DNA of 64,000 bases from Moorella thermoacetica (GCF_001267405.1 NZ_CP012369.1:2116402-2180401), one strand, 5' to 3'; counted from the stretch's first letter, positions 36,670 through 45,850 are shown. A program made the numbers and translations. The notes: generated by a model from the sequence alone, not told the origin.

Positions 36670-37491
36670 CTAAGTGTCAGAGGTCTGCTGCTGTGCTGGC
36701 GCACCCGGCTCTTTTTTCTCCCAGCTCTCTTTAAGGGCAACTTCGGCGTAGGCGAAAAGCTCTTCCCCGTCCTTCCCGTTGTCGGGATATACCGCAATCC
36801 CGTAGCTCCACGTACCGGGCAGGAAGCTTTCCAGTTTCGTTGTCACCACCTGCGCGCCTTCTTTCCCCGTATGAGGGAGAATCAACGCCAGCGTGCTCTT
36901 ACTGAGCTCTATGACGGTGTCTATCTCGCGCAGGCGCCGTCGCGCCTGCCTGGCGCATTCACCAATCTTTCCCTTGCCCAACCTTTCATACCGGGCCAGA
37001 ACAAGGGCTACCTTTAGCCCGCCCCTGTTCGCCCGGTTGATCTCATTCCTGAGTACTTTGTGCAGCAGCTCCGCGGGGGCAACCTCTCCTCTGGCGCCAG
37101 GACCTATCAGTTTCTCTACGCGGCGCACCAGCTCCTCTACCGAGTAGGGCTTGCAGAGGTATTCCACCGCCCCCAGATCTATCGCCTTCTTGACCACGGC
37201 GGCGTTGCTCTCGACCGTTACCACCATGACCGGGACGTAGCGATACTCCGGCAGGCGTTTAAGTTTCTCTAGCACTCCCAGGCCGTCCATTCCCGGGAGG
37301 TGGATGTCGAGGATCACCAAGTCGTACGGTTCTCCTTTTCCCCTGGCCTTAACCAGCGCCTCCTGGCCGCTGGCGGCTTCGTCCACCAGGTAGCCCTTCT
37401 CCTCCAGTGTTCTCCTGGAGGAAAACCTGGTGAGGGTCGAGTCTTCCACCAGCAGGACGCTCTTTTCCGGCAAGGCTAGCAAGGTTTTCAC
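36670..37491 (-). CDS. Response regulator with receiver and degenerate GGDEF-like output domain
   Basis: 273 aa. Receiver domain residues ~10-125: acidic pair VEDSTLTRF, phosphoacceptor Asp in YDLVILDIHLPGMDGLGVLE, Thr in VMVVTVESNAA and Lys in YLCKPYSVEEL. The C-terminal ~130 residues (KVALVLARYERLGKGKIGEC ... FAYAEVALKESWEKK) have the layout of a GGDEF domain but no GGDEF motif, so it is probably an inactive nucleotide-binding output. No histidine kinase lies in the island. 36382-36669 holds no other convincing gene. Confidence 0.8.
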   Translation of the reverse strand: MKTLLALPEKSVLLVEDSTLTRFSSRRTLEEKGYLVDEAASGQEALVKARGKGEPYDLVILDIHLPGMDGLGVLEKLKRLPEYRYVPVMVVTVESNAAVVKKAIDLGAVEYLCKPYSVEELVRRVEKLIGPGARGEVAPAELLHKVLRNEINRANRGGLKVALVLARYERLGKGKIGECARQARRRLREIDTVIELSKSTLALILPHTGKEGAQVVTTKLESFLPGTWSYGIAVYPDNGKDGEELFAYAEVALKESWEKKEPGAPAQQQTSDT

Positions 37492-37971
37492 CTCTCCCTT
37501 TGAGACTGTTTTCGGTTCCGGAATCTATTCCGAATTTATCAAAGAGTTTTCTCCCTTTGTTTAACCAAGGACAAAGGCCGGACCGAAATATTTGCCCCGG
37601 CTTCCGACTCTAAAAGCTATCATACTTGCTATGCTTCCGTTCCCACTATTCTAATCAAAGTTAGAAATTCGACACAAACTGCCAGTTTCCTCCAAGGTTA
37701 TCCTATCTTCACAAAAAAGTTCTTACCATCTACGTTTAACTGCCAGGAGAAGTATGCTTTTCCTTACCCGGTATTCCAGGTAATAGGCCACGGACTAATC
37801 CTCTATTTTGCCGGGAACTGTCAAGAGGACAGTAACCGGGCTTTTGTGGCCGTTATTACTACAGGTTAAAAAAGTTCCTTCCGGCCCTGGAAAGGGTTGA
37901 AGGCGGCTTTCCGAAAAGTATCCCCTTGTTCCAAAAATATGCTATAATAAAATTCAGAAGAAGGTGATCCC
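37492..37971. other. Intergenic region before the Rpn nuclease
   Basis: About 480 bp. Contains a hairpin with ACTGTC-AAGAG-GACAGT flanked by CCGG on both sides and CTTTT (about 37814-37852), a possible terminator on the plus strand, and TATAAT at 37943-37948, 24 bp before the start codon of the next gene. No good -35 box. No open frame. Confidence 0.4.
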
Positions 37972-38970
37972 TTGCCGGAAAACGCAGGGCAGCTCCGGCC
38001 TCCCCACCACCCCCACGACAAGGGTTACAGGCAGCTTCTTTCCGACAAGAGAGTTTTCCTGGAATTGCTGAAAACCTTCGTCCGGGAAACCTGGGTAGAG
38101 GCTATCGACGAAAAAGATCTCATCCTGGTGAACAAATCCTACGTCCTCCAGGATTTCAGCGAGAAAGAAGCCGATATCGTTTACCGGCTTAAGACGAAAG
38201 ATAGAAACGTCATCTTTTACGTCCTGCTGGAACTGCAGTCAACGGTAGACTACCTGATACCCTTCCGGCTGCTGCTCTATATGGTCGAGATCTGGCGGGA
38301 AATCTACACCAACACCCCGCAGCACGAGCGGGAGAGCAAGCATTTCCGCCTGCCGCCCATCATCCCGGCGGTGCTCTACAACGGGGCCGGATCCTGGACG
38401 GCGGCGCTCTCCTTCAAAGAAATGCTGGACAGTTACCAGGATTTCAGCGGGCATCTCCTGGACTTTCATTACCTGCTGTTTGATGTCAACCGTTACAGCG
38501 AAGAAGAGCTGATCAGAGCGGCAAACCTGATCGCCGGTGTCTTTCTCCTGGACCAAAAGATGCGGCCGGAAGAGCTGGTTGGACGGCTGCAGAAACTGGC
38601 GGGGGTCTTAAGGCGGCTCACGCCTGACGAGTTCCGCCATATCACCAGCTGGCTGAAGAACGTCGTCAAGCCCAGAATGCCTGAAGGTTTTAAGGAAAAG
38701 GTTGACCGCATCCTGGACGCAAGCAATCCCTGGGAGGTGGAACGGATGATTTACAATCTGGAATTAACCCTGGAAGAGATGCAACAGCAGGCTTTGTTAA
38801 AAGGCTTAAAAGAAGGCGAACAGAAGGGGAAATTGGAAGGGAAATTGGAGGGCAAACGAGAAGTAGCCCGGAACCTGCTACTGCTCAACGTCGATATAGA
38901 GACCATTGTTAAAGCTACGGGGCTTACTCCGGACGAGATCGCCGTGTTAAAGAAACAGCTGGAACAGTGA
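37972..38970 (+). CDS. Rpn-family PD-(D/E)XK nuclease (recombination-promoting, transposase-like)
   Basis: 332 aa from TTG 37972 with GAAGGTGA just upstream. The nuclease core includes GYRQLLSDKRVFLELLKTFV, then EADIVYRLKTKDRNVIFYVL and LELQSTVDYLIPFRLLLYMV (Asp ... Glu-x-Gln form of the PD-(D/E)XK site) and PPIIPAVLYNGAGSWTA. The C-terminus has the usual charged Lys/Glu repeat (KGEGEQKGKLEGKLEGK-like). Rpn proteins nick DNA and promote recombination; many such genes are mobile. Stands alone with its own terminator. Confidence 0.85.
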   Translation: MPENAGQLRPPHHPHDKGYRQLLSDKRVFLELLKTFVRETWVEAIDEKDLILVNKSYVLQDFSEKEADIVYRLKTKDRNVIFYVLLELQSTVDYLIPFRLLLYMVEIWREIYTNTPQHERESKHFRLPPIIPAVLYNGAGSWTAALSFKEMLDSYQDFSGHLLDFHYLLFDVNRYSEEELIRAANLIAGVFLLDQKMRPEELVGRLQKLAGVLRRLTPDEFRHITSWLKNVVKPRMPEGFKEKVDRILDASNPWEVERMIYNLELTLEEMQQQALLKGLKEGEQKGKLEGKLEGKREVARNLLLLNVDIETIVKATGLTPDEIAVLKKQLEQ

Positions 38971-38995
38971 TTTTTTGCTGGCCGTAAATTCAGGA

Positions 38996-39027
38996 AAAGG
39001 CCCGCCTTATCCACCGGGGCGGGCCTT
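38996..39027 (+). terminator. Terminator of the Rpn nuclease gene
   Basis: AAGGCCCGCC-TTATCCACCG-GGGCGGGCCTT stem followed by GTTATTATAA, 25 bp after the stop. Confidence 0.8.
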
Positions 39028-39676
39028 GTTATTATAACTTGCCGGAGCCGTGCCGCCCCTTGCCGGCAATTTTGCCCTCGTTTTCCCAGGAGTATTCCAG
39101 GAAATATCAACCCTGTATAACCCTTTTTAAAGCCGCTTGCTGGCTTTTTGAAGGGTCATCTATGCCCGGGGAAATATTTTTATACCTTCGGCAAAAATCG
39201 GCACTTGCACCAAACGACAGAGGCTGCCTTAAGAAAATATGCGTTTAACCCATTTTTCTTTAAATTTTTATTCCACCGCTGTTAAAGGTAAGAATGTGAA
39301 ATATTTATCAAGTATTATAGGACAAGGCATTTTGCCGCCGTCGCCCTGCAGTGGAAAGAAGTTCCTGCCGGACCTTCCGCGTTGTCTTGAGCGTTTTTCC
39401 CCGTCTTAGCCCAACGTTATCAGAGGCATCTCCGGCGCATGAAGGGGGCATGCATCAAGGCAAGGCACATTGCCTTGAGGGGTTGCCTTTAAGGTAACCA
39501 TGTCAAAATTTAGCTCCAAAAGCAGGAAAATGGAAGGAATTTGTAGAATGAAGTAGCTTCAGGAAATGGAGGGGCCATGTCTACAAGTTTATAGGAATTA
39601 CAGGTACCTCACCAGAAGAATAAAATAATCCTACTTCGGCTATCTGATGGAGTTATCGTGAGGGAGTAGTTCTGCA
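39028..39676. other. Long upstream region of the glycosyltransferase gene
   Basis: About 650 bp without a convincing gene. Holds a perfect inverted repeat TCAAGGCAA-GGCACA-TTGCCTTGA (39455-39478) and the 17-mer GAAGGAATTTGTAGAAT (39533-39549), 16/17 identical to the one upstream of the SLH protein. I looked for a c-di-GMP aptamer and did not find one by eye. Confidence 0.5.
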
Positions 39677-41077
39677 GTGACCACAAATTCAGTGGTGCTT
39701 TACACTCATTTAACTCAAAATCCTTCTCCAGCACCGGTAAAAGGTAAAACTTTTGGTGTTCGCCCTGCTCCATCAACCCGGAGGTACATATCGGTCGCTC
39801 AAAAGTTCTGGATAAGTCAAACTGGTGCTCTTGTATGGGTTAGCCTATCTGTAATTTTGTCCCTGCCCTGGTTACGTGATTTGAGCGAAGTAATAGGTTT
39901 TGTGTCTGCGATTCTGGTAATCACTTTTATCGCTTACGTCCCAGGTTACCTGGTTGCTTTTCTGGCCGTCAGTTTACTGGTTGACCGTCAGCCTCCTTTC
40001 AAAGTGTCCGACCCTGATTTACCAATAACGATATTAATCGCTGCTCGTAACGAAGCATCGAACATTGGGATGACCCTCCAATATATTGCTAATCAGAATT
40101 ACAGGGGGCCAATTTCAGTAGTTTTGGTCGACAACGGTTCTACAGACGGGACAGCCGATGTTGCGCTGGCAAAAGCACGGGAACTCAAGTTAAACCTTTT
40201 GTGCCTCCGGGAAGAAAGCCCGGGCAAGAATTTTGCATTGAATGCCGGGCTAGCCAAAATAGTAACGCCGTATTTTATAACTCTGGACGCGGACACCCTG
40301 CTTCACCGTTTCGCGGTTAAACACATAGTAGCCAGGTTGCTGAGTTCGCCCCTGGATGTAGGGGCAGTGGCCGGCCACGTTCTCGTTCGCAATAGCAGGG
40401 ACAACTTTTTAACAAGGATCCAGGAATGGGATTATTTTTTGGGTATTGCTTCCATTAAGCGGACGCAGGGGCTATACCAGGGAACGCTGGTTGCCCAAGG
40501 AGCCTTCAGTCTCTACAAAACCGAGGCTGTGCGCCAAGTCAGTGGGTGGCCGGACACTATTGGAGAAGATATTGTGCTCACTTGGAAGTTACAGCAAGCC
40601 GGTTACAGAGTTTATTTCGAGCCCACGGCAGTGGCCTTTACAGCCGTTCCTAAAGTCGTGCGGCATTTTGTCCGGCAAAGGAGCCGTTGGGCAAGGGGGA
40701 TGGTCGAAGGTATGAAGAATGTCCCCCCTTGGTACCAGCCGAGCTACTTAAAAAAGTTTCTGACCGGAATAGACTTGGTAATTCCGGTTATTGACCTCTT
40801 TTACACGCTGGTATGGATTCCTGGCCTCATACTCGCATGTTTTGGTAAATATTATATCGTCGGACCTTATACCCTCTTCGTCTTGCCCCTCAATATAGGC
40901 GTGAGCCTTATTATGTATACCTACCAACTAAGAGTGTTTGGCCAGCTCGACCTCCGCGTCAGGAAAAACAGGCTGGGCTTTTTTGCTTATGTTTTGATCT
41001 ATCAATTGATTAGCTCTCCGGTTTCACTTTGGGGCTATGTGCAAGAACTGTTTCAAACTCGTCGGGTTTGGCGTTAA
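39677..41077 (+). CDS. Processive family-2 glycosyltransferase, membrane-bound
   Basis: 466 aa from GTG 39677. Two helices near residues 55-115, then the GT2 domain: ITILIAARNEASNIGMTLQY, VVLVDNGSTDGTADVALAKA, ITLDADTLLHRF (Asp-x-Asp), TIGEDIVLTWKLQQAGYRVY (catalytic Asp) and VRQRSRWARGMVEG (Gln-x-x-Arg-Trp), then three or four C-terminal helices. This is the set found in cellulose-, chitin- and PNAG-type polymerases. No PilZ domain is fused. Base composition is lower in GC than the neighbours. Probably makes an exopolysaccharide; the sugar is unknown. Confidence 0.9.
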   Translation: MTTNSVVLYTHLTQNPSPAPVKGKTFGVRPAPSTRRYISVAQKFWISQTGALVWVSLSVILSLPWLRDLSEVIGFVSAILVITFIAYVPGYLVAFLAVSLLVDRQPPFKVSDPDLPITILIAARNEASNIGMTLQYIANQNYRGPISVVLVDNGSTDGTADVALAKARELKLNLLCLREESPGKNFALNAGLAKIVTPYFITLDADTLLHRFAVKHIVARLLSSPLDVGAVAGHVLVRNSRDNFLTRIQEWDYFLGIASIKRTQGLYQGTLVAQGAFSLYKTEAVRQVSGWPDTIGEDIVLTWKLQQAGYRVYFEPTAVAFTAVPKVVRHFVRQRSRWARGMVEGMKNVPPWYQPSYLKKFLTGIDLVIPVIDLFYTLVWIPGLILACFGKYYIVGPYTLFVLPLNIGVSLIMYTYQLRVFGQLDLRVRKNRLGFFAYVLIYQLISSPVSLWGYVQELFQTRRVWR

Positions 41078-41387
41078 CGTGAAGTCTGAAAGGAAAGGGT
41101 TTAGGAACAGAAACCCGGTCTCTTAACCTAATTTCTGCATACGCTCAGGCATTTTTTAAGTGGCGAAAGACTTTGCATAGGGCTGGTGTGTCGGTTCTCC
41201 TGAGAATCCCTGCCATATATCCTTCCGGAAAGGTTATGTTCTTACTTTGAGAGGTTGCCTTCTAAGGCTGCATACTAAGGTTACCTACATAGCTCCCCCT
41301 GAAAAAGTCCACTTTTTGCATCACATAGGGGAAATGTTATTTCCGGACTGTAGATCGAGTAGAATTCTAACTGTTTCACCCATCTTG

Positions 41388-42757
41388 TTATACCATTGTT
41401 GCCAACCGGTGTAAATTATAGGCCAAAATTCCATAACCGACCCAGGTGGTGGTACCCTCATATCCCCTGGAAAGGCTACGGCGTAATCCATATTTGCGCT
41501 TCAGAAGACTAATAGTAGCCTCCCCTCCAGCGCGCCAACGTTGGAGGCGTTTGAACCAGCTTTGCAATTGATAGGCTCTGCGAGCTTTACTGATTTTACC
41601 TTTCCGGGGTAAGCTGACCTGCTTTACCCCAAGTTGATGGCAACCACTTTTTCCTGAACCGCCGAAACCTCTATCGGCAGCGAGGGCACGGGGTGGATGG
41701 TTGAAAGTTTTAATATGATCCTCTACTGCGCCAAGGAGTAAGGTGTCATCCGCGGGGTTCCCCTGCAACACCTTATAGCCGATGATGATCTTGTGTTCCA
41801 CTTCCTGGAGCAACACCTTATAGCCGAACTCTACCGGGGCATTGGCCTTACCCTTTTTAATAGGCCGGGCTTCGGTATCAAAGATACTCACCACTCGGTC
41901 GGGAAGATGCAAATTCCCCTCCTGGACGGCTGCCGTTTGGGTTACAATCTTTTCCGTGCGGCTGATAGTTTCTGCTAACGTCTGGACCAGGGCATGGATT
42001 TTCCCTTTAATTTGATCCCCTTGCTGCTGGAGGGTATCCTTGGCCTCCCTGACAATACTGGCAGCTTCGGTAATAACCTCCGCGTGGTTTTAAGGATTGT
42101 GCCGGTAATTTCCCGGACTTCTTGATAGGCTTCGTTACTGCGGCGTTTTAACACTTTATTGATGGCATAAATGCGTTTTTTAATGGAACGTTGCCGGTTA
42201 TGAAAGGCCCCTGCTACAGCTATACCTGCCTCCTGGATCTTTTTTACGGTACGGGTGATAACCCGTACTCCATCAGCCAGCAGGCCGGCATCCGTGGGAT
42301 GGTGAATATTGGCTTCCACTACCGTGGTATCTACCTGCAGCTTCTTTCCCCGGATAATCTTTTCCTCCCTGGCTTTCTGAACCAGGGCGGCATTGAGTTC
42401 TTTTACAATCCCGGGACCACAGCGTTTAGTGAGTTTAATCAAAGTAGTAGCATGGGGTACCTTTTGGGTTAAGGGAATACGGCAGAAGCGCCGCCACTTA
42501 ATACTGTCATTTACTTCCTGGACTAAAACTTCATAACCCAGGCCATAACGGTACTTCAGATACATCAGGCGCAGGTAGGTTTCCATGGGGATAGTTGGCC
42601 TGCCCAGGCGCGCCTCAAACCGGCTGATGAATGGAGCCATAAACCTATCGTCATCCAGGAGTTCATCCACCCTGGCCAGTTCTGGATTGAGCTGGACCAG
42701 GTCAGATGGCAACAGGACATCCCACAGGGTGAGTTGCGGATCTTTTAGCCTTAACAT
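41388..42757 (-). pseudogene. DDE transposase of a DUF772-type IS (IS5/IS1182-like), one frameshift
   Basis: About 456 codons. N-terminal DUF772 part: PELARVDELLDDDRFMAPFI and IPMETYLRLMYLKYRYGLGY. DDE core: LQVDTTVVEANIHHPTDAGL (first Asp), then after a 1-base shift near 42077-42095 the frame continues VITEAASIVREAKDTLQQQG, VVSIFDTEARPIKKGK, LAADRGFGGSGKSG (second Asp) and RWRAGGEATISLLKRKYGLR (Glu). The shift is not at a homopolymer, so real decay is likely. Terminal inverted repeats were not found by eye in 41290-41387 or 42758-42860; 41078-41387 has no gene. Confidence 0.85.
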
Positions 42758-42849
42758 GAGATCACCCGGCAGGAAAAGGAGGTGGTGTGGCGAATGTTAT
42801 TCATAGGAGTTCCTCCTTCCGTATTTTAGCCTCGCGAAATTGACCTCCA

Positions 42850-42898
42850 AAAAATAAAAAAGCCGGCCGGCGCTCCTACCCCGGAGCCGCCGCCCGGC
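42850..42898 (-). terminator. Strong terminator at the right end of the island
   Basis: Minus strand: GCCGGGCGGCGGCTCC - GGGGTA - GGAGCGCCGGCCGGC, followed by TTTTTTATTTTTT. It lies 185 bp beyond the tsaD stop and inside the island, so it may now end the tsaE-tsaD transcript and block read-through into the transposon. Confidence 0.85.
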
Positions 42899-42941
42899 GG
42901 TCAAATCGTCGCTTTGTCCATACGACCGCCCCATGCTCGCT

Positions 42942-42960
42942 TTGCTAACCGTTTGCTAAC
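42942..42960 (+). repeat. Right TTGCTAAC direct-repeat pair
   Basis: TTGCTAACCGTTTGCTAAC, the same pair as at 23290-23307 with one extra T. Located 125 bp inside attR. Supports the view that both ends belong to one integrase-recognised element. Confidence 0.6.
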
Positions 42961-43083
42961 GGACTGTTTTTGAAGCCTTGAAATTACTAGGTTTTAACCT
43001 GGACTATTTTTGACTTCCTTATTATGTCAAATCCCGTCCGGCCTTGATTTTGCTGGGTTTTTGCCCCCGAAATGGCGAGATTC

Positions 43084-44112
43084 TCAATTAAGGGGTAAAT
43101 CGGGGATAGCGTTGAGGCTTAAAGGGGCAAAATCCCGGCGCAGGTACTGGTAATAAGCGGCACAGCCGATCATGGCCGCGTTGTCGGTGCAGAGTTCCCG
43201 CGGTGGAAAAAAGACCGGGAGGCCCGCCTGCTCCCCGGCTGAACGAAGTTCCCGGCGCAGGACCGAATTGGCCGCCACCCCACCGGCGAGAAGGATAGAC
43301 CTGGCCCGGTAGCTGGTAGCCGCCAGCAGGGTCTTGGTCACCAGGACCTCGGCCACCGCCGCCTGGAAACTGGCAGCCACGTCGGCCCGGTTAACCTCCT
43401 GGCCCACCTGGCGGGCGTGGTGCAGGTAGTTGATGACCGCAGATTTCAGGCCGCTAAAGCTGAAATCAAGGCTGTTTTCCTCCAGCCAGGCCCGGGGGAA
43501 AGGAATGGCCCGGGGATTGCCTTCCCGGGCCAGTTTTTCCAGCTCCGGCCCGCCCGGATAGGGCAACCCCAGGACCCTGGCCACCTTGTCGAAGGCTTCC
43601 CCGGCGGCGTCATCCCGGGTTGACCCCAGGATACGACGGGTGGTGTGATCCTCCAGGTAGACCAGGTTGGTATGCCCGCCCGAGACCACCAGGGAGACCG
43701 CCGGCAAGGGCAGGCCAGGGTAGGCCAGAAAACCGGCATAGATATGCCCCAGGAGGTGGTGGACACCGATGAGGGGCTTACCCAGGGCGTAGGCCAGGCT
43801 CTTGGCGTAAGCGACACCCACCAGCAGGGCCCCTACCAGTCCGGGACCATAGGTCACCGCCACGGCGTCCACATCGCTAAAGGCCAGGCCGGCTGTAGCC
43901 AGGGCCTCCGATACCACCGGTACTATATTCTCCATATGGTGGCGGGAAGCTATTTCCGGCACCACGCCGCCAAAGCGGCGGTGAACGGCGATCTGGGAGG
44001 CGATGATGTTGGCCCGAACCCTGGTGCCGTCGCTGACAATGGCCGCCGCCGTCTCATCACAGGAACTCTCGATGGCCAGGATATTCGTTTCTGTCGCCAA
44101 TTCCTTTACCAT
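43084..44112 (-). CDS. tsaD: tRNA N6-adenosine threonylcarbamoyltransferase TsaD
   Basis: 342 aa from ATG 44112 (AGGAG lies very close; a TTG ten bases on is an alternative). ILAIESSCDETAAAIVSDGT, the metal-binding ASRHHMENIVPVVSEAL, GPGLVGALLVGVAYAKSLAY, ITLVVSGGHTNLVYLE-type segment and LLAGGVAANSVLRREL are all typical. With TsaB and TsaE it transfers threonylcarbamoyl to A37 of ANN-decoding tRNAs. Last gene of tsaE-tsaB-rimI-tsaD; its 3' end is the island's integration site and its sequence is restored. Confidence 0.95.
   Translation of the reverse strand: MVKELATETNILAIESSCDETAAAIVSDGTRVRANIIASQIAVHRRFGGVVPEIASRHHMENIVPVVSEALATAGLAFSDVDAVAVTYGPGLVGALLVGVAYAKSLAYALGKPLIGVHHLLGHIYAGFLAYPGLPLPAVSLVVSGGHTNLVYLEDHTTRRILGSTRDDAAGEAFDKVARVLGLPYPGGPELEKLAREGNPRAIPFPRAWLEENSLDFSFSGLKSAVINYLHHARQVGQEVNRADVAASFQAAVAEVLVTKTLLAATSYRARSILLAGGVAANSVLRRELRSAGEQAGLPVFFPPRELCTDNAAMIGCAAYYQYLRRDFAPLSLNAIPDLPLN
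43086..43108 (+). repeat. attR, right copy of 23-bp integration repeat (tsaD 3' end)
   Basis: Exact copy of 23218-23240. Encodes the final residues of TsaD on the minus strand; the TGA stop of tsaD (43084-43086) includes its first base, whereas the attL copy would end in TAA. Confidence 0.92.
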
Positions 44113-44563
44113 TCTCCTCAAAAAGGTGTTTCCACATGATAATGGCGTCTTCGCGGTTGTCGTTATAGTAGCCCCTGCGGACCCCGGCCCTGACAAAACC
44201 CAGGCGTTCATACAACCGCTGGGCGGAGTGATTGGAGACCCGTACCTCCAGGGTCATCCGGTCGGCACCCAGGTAGACGGCTTCCTGCATCAGGACCCGC
44301 AGCAGCACTTCGCCCAGGCGCCGGCCGCGGTAGTCCGGGTGGACGGCTACATTGGTGATGTGGGCCTCATCCAGGATGATCCACATGCCGGCATAACCGA
44401 TGACCTTCTGGCCGTCCAGGGCCACATAATAATAGGCAAAATCGTTATTATAAATCTCATTCTGGAAGGAGTGGCGCGTCCAGGGTGTGGGAAAGGAAAC
44501 CCGCTCGATGGCCAGCACCCCGTTTAGATACTCGTTGATCATGGGCAAAATCTGGACGGTCAA
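44057..44563 (-). CDS. rimI: Ribosomal-protein S18 alanine N-acetyltransferase (RimI-like GNAT)
   Basis: 168 aa from TTG 44563, overlapping the tsaB stop (TTGA). GNAT fold: ERVSFPTPWTRHSFQNEIYN, the acetyl-CoA loop VHPDYRGRRLGEVLLRVLMQ and EVRVSNHSAQRLYERLGFVR. Acetylates protein N-termini, classically ribosomal protein S18. The 3' end overlaps tsaD by 56 bp. Position between tsaB and tsaD is conserved in Firmicutes. Confidence 0.92.
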   Translation of the reverse strand: MTVQILPMINEYLNGVLAIERVSFPTPWTRHSFQNEIYNNDFAYYYVALDGQKVIGYAGMWIILDEAHITNVAVHPDYRGRRLGEVLLRVLMQEAVYLGADRMTLEVRVSNHSAQRLYERLGFVRAGVRRGYYNDNREDAIIMWKHLFEENGKGIGDRNEYPGHREFL

Positions 44564-45246
44564 CGGGCCTGCCTCTCCGCCGGTGCCGGCCGGAGGTAGA
44601 GTGGCTTTAATCGGGAAAGATCGTCGGGCCGGCCGGTCCGGAGGCGTTCCCCTCCCAGGATGGCGACCGGTGCCGCTCTGGATAAATTGTTTGGCGGCGG
44701 GAGAAAGTGAGCCCGGGATCCCAGTTGCTGCCATACCTCCCAGTAGGGGGCTACTCCATCGCCTAAGAAGTAAACCGGTGTAGTGCAGGACTTTAGCAAT
44801 GATACCAGCGAGTCCGGGTCTACTGCCTGGTACGGGGTTAAACGGCATAACTCTCCCTCCTGCCAGCGAAAAAGGGCGGTATATACTTCCAGGCGCCGGG
44901 CCTGGATTACGGGACAAATCAACCCCGGCACTCCCCAGGCGTTCCAGGCCAGGGCATCCAGGGTCGGTATACCAACCAGGGGTTTACCGGCCGCTTGGGC
45001 CAGGCCTTTAACCGTTGCCAGGCCGATGCGGAGGCCGGTGAAGGACCCGGGTCCCAGGCTTACGGCCAGGCCATCCAGGTCCGCCAGTTCGACCCCGGTT
45101 TCCGCCAGCAGGGCAGCGATCATGGGTAACAAACGCTGGGAGTGATTCTTGCGGGTATTAAAAAAAAGTTCAGCCACCAGTTGCTTATCGTCGACAATGG
45201 CTGCCGCGGCAACCTGGGTGGCACTATCAACCCCCAGGACCAACAA
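44560..45246 (-). CDS. tsaB: tRNA threonylcarbamoyladenosine synthesis protein TsaB
   Basis: 228 aa. [20 protein letters not shown], the LAVSLGPGSFTGLRIGLATV signature and GIPTLDALAWNA match TsaB, an ASKHA-fold scaffold partner of TsaD. Overlaps tsaE by 20 bp and rimI by 4 bp. Confidence 0.95.
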   Translation of the reverse strand: MLVLGVDSATQVAAAAIVDDKQLVAELFFNTRKNHSQRLLPMIAALLAETGVELADLDGLAVSLGPGSFTGLRIGLATVKGLAQAAGKPLVGIPTLDALAWNAWGVPGLICPVIQARRLEVYTALFRWQEGELCRLTPYQAVDPDSLVSLLKSCTTPVYFLGDGVAPYWEVWQQLGSRAHFLPPPNNLSRAAPVAILGGERLRTGRPDDLSRLKPLYLRPAPAERQAR

Positions 45247-45694
45247 TCTTTTTCAACTCCTCCAGCACTCTTTCATAGGCCGGTCCCCGCGCCTTGATAA
45301 TGGCCCGGCGCCCCTCCGGCGCATACTCCAGTTTAATTTCCAGGAAGGCCGGCGGCAAATAAGGGTCCAGGCGTCCTCCCCACTCGACCACGGTTATACC
45401 CTCACCGCCAAAATACTCTTCCAGGCCCAGGTCCAGCATGGCCTCCGGGTCCTCCAGGCGATAGAGGTCGATATGGTAAAGGGGGTAACGGCCCCGATAT
45501 TCCTGAATCAAGGTAAAGGTAGGACTGGTAACCGGCGTGGTTACCCCCAGCCCCTGCGCCAGGCCCTGGGTCAAGGTGGTTTTACCGGCCCCCAGCTCCC
45601 CGTTTAGAATAAGAATGTCGCCGGGATTGAGGATACCGGCCAGTTCCTCTCCCAGTTTCCGGGTCGCTCCGGCATCCTTTAACCATATTTCCAT
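45227..45694 (-). CDS. tsaE: tRNA threonylcarbamoyladenosine synthesis ATPase TsaE
   Basis: 155 aa from ATG 45694. Walker [21 protein letters not shown], conserved [20 protein letters not shown] with [20 protein letters not shown], and a Walker-B-like [13 protein letters not shown]. Small P-loop ATPase of the TsaBDE complex. First gene of the operon; a longer in-frame upstream extension to 45772 lacks family similarity. Confidence 0.95.
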   Translation of the reverse strand: MEIWLKDAGATRKLGEELAGILNPGDILILNGELGAGKTTLTQGLAQGLGVTTPVTSPTFTLIQEYRGRYPLYHIDLYRLEDPEAMLDLGLEEYFGGEGITVVEWGGRLDPYLPPAFLEIKLEYAPEGRRAIIKARGPAYERVLEELKKIVGPGG

Positions 45695-45850
45695 ATCTCT
45701 CACCCAGTACCTTATTATTACACTCCCCACCGGAGTGTAAACCGACCTCCTCCGGAGATAGATTTCGGCCAAATCAGGGCGATTATTGGTTGGCTTCCTG
45801 CTGGCTGGGGGTACAAGCTTCAGGGGGGCGTTAGCCCCTTCAGGGTTCCC

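Larger units (their letters stand above)
23218..43108. mobile_element. Genomic island integrated at the 3' end of tsaD
   Basis: About 19.9 kb bounded by an exact 23-bp direct repeat (23218-23240 and 43086-43108). The right copy is the last codons of tsaD; the left copy repeats them (Pro-Asp-Leu-Pro-Leu-Asn then TAA), as expected when an integrase recombines inside a gene end and restores it. A tyrosine integrase lies 62 bp inside the left end facing it, followed by an excisionase-like gene, the usual layout of integrative elements. Cargo is described separately. No replication, conjugation or phage structural genes were seen; the integrase is broken, so the island is probably fixed. Confidence 0.88.

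Noticed and set aside
36423..36797. 124-codon minus-strand frame between the GGDEF gene and the response regulator
   Set aside because: Half of it overlaps the response-regulator gene in another frame; the rest has no recognisable motif or ribosome site.
23218..43108. Prophage
   Set aside because: No capsid, portal, terminase, tail or lysis genes are present; only integrase and excisionase resemble phage genes.
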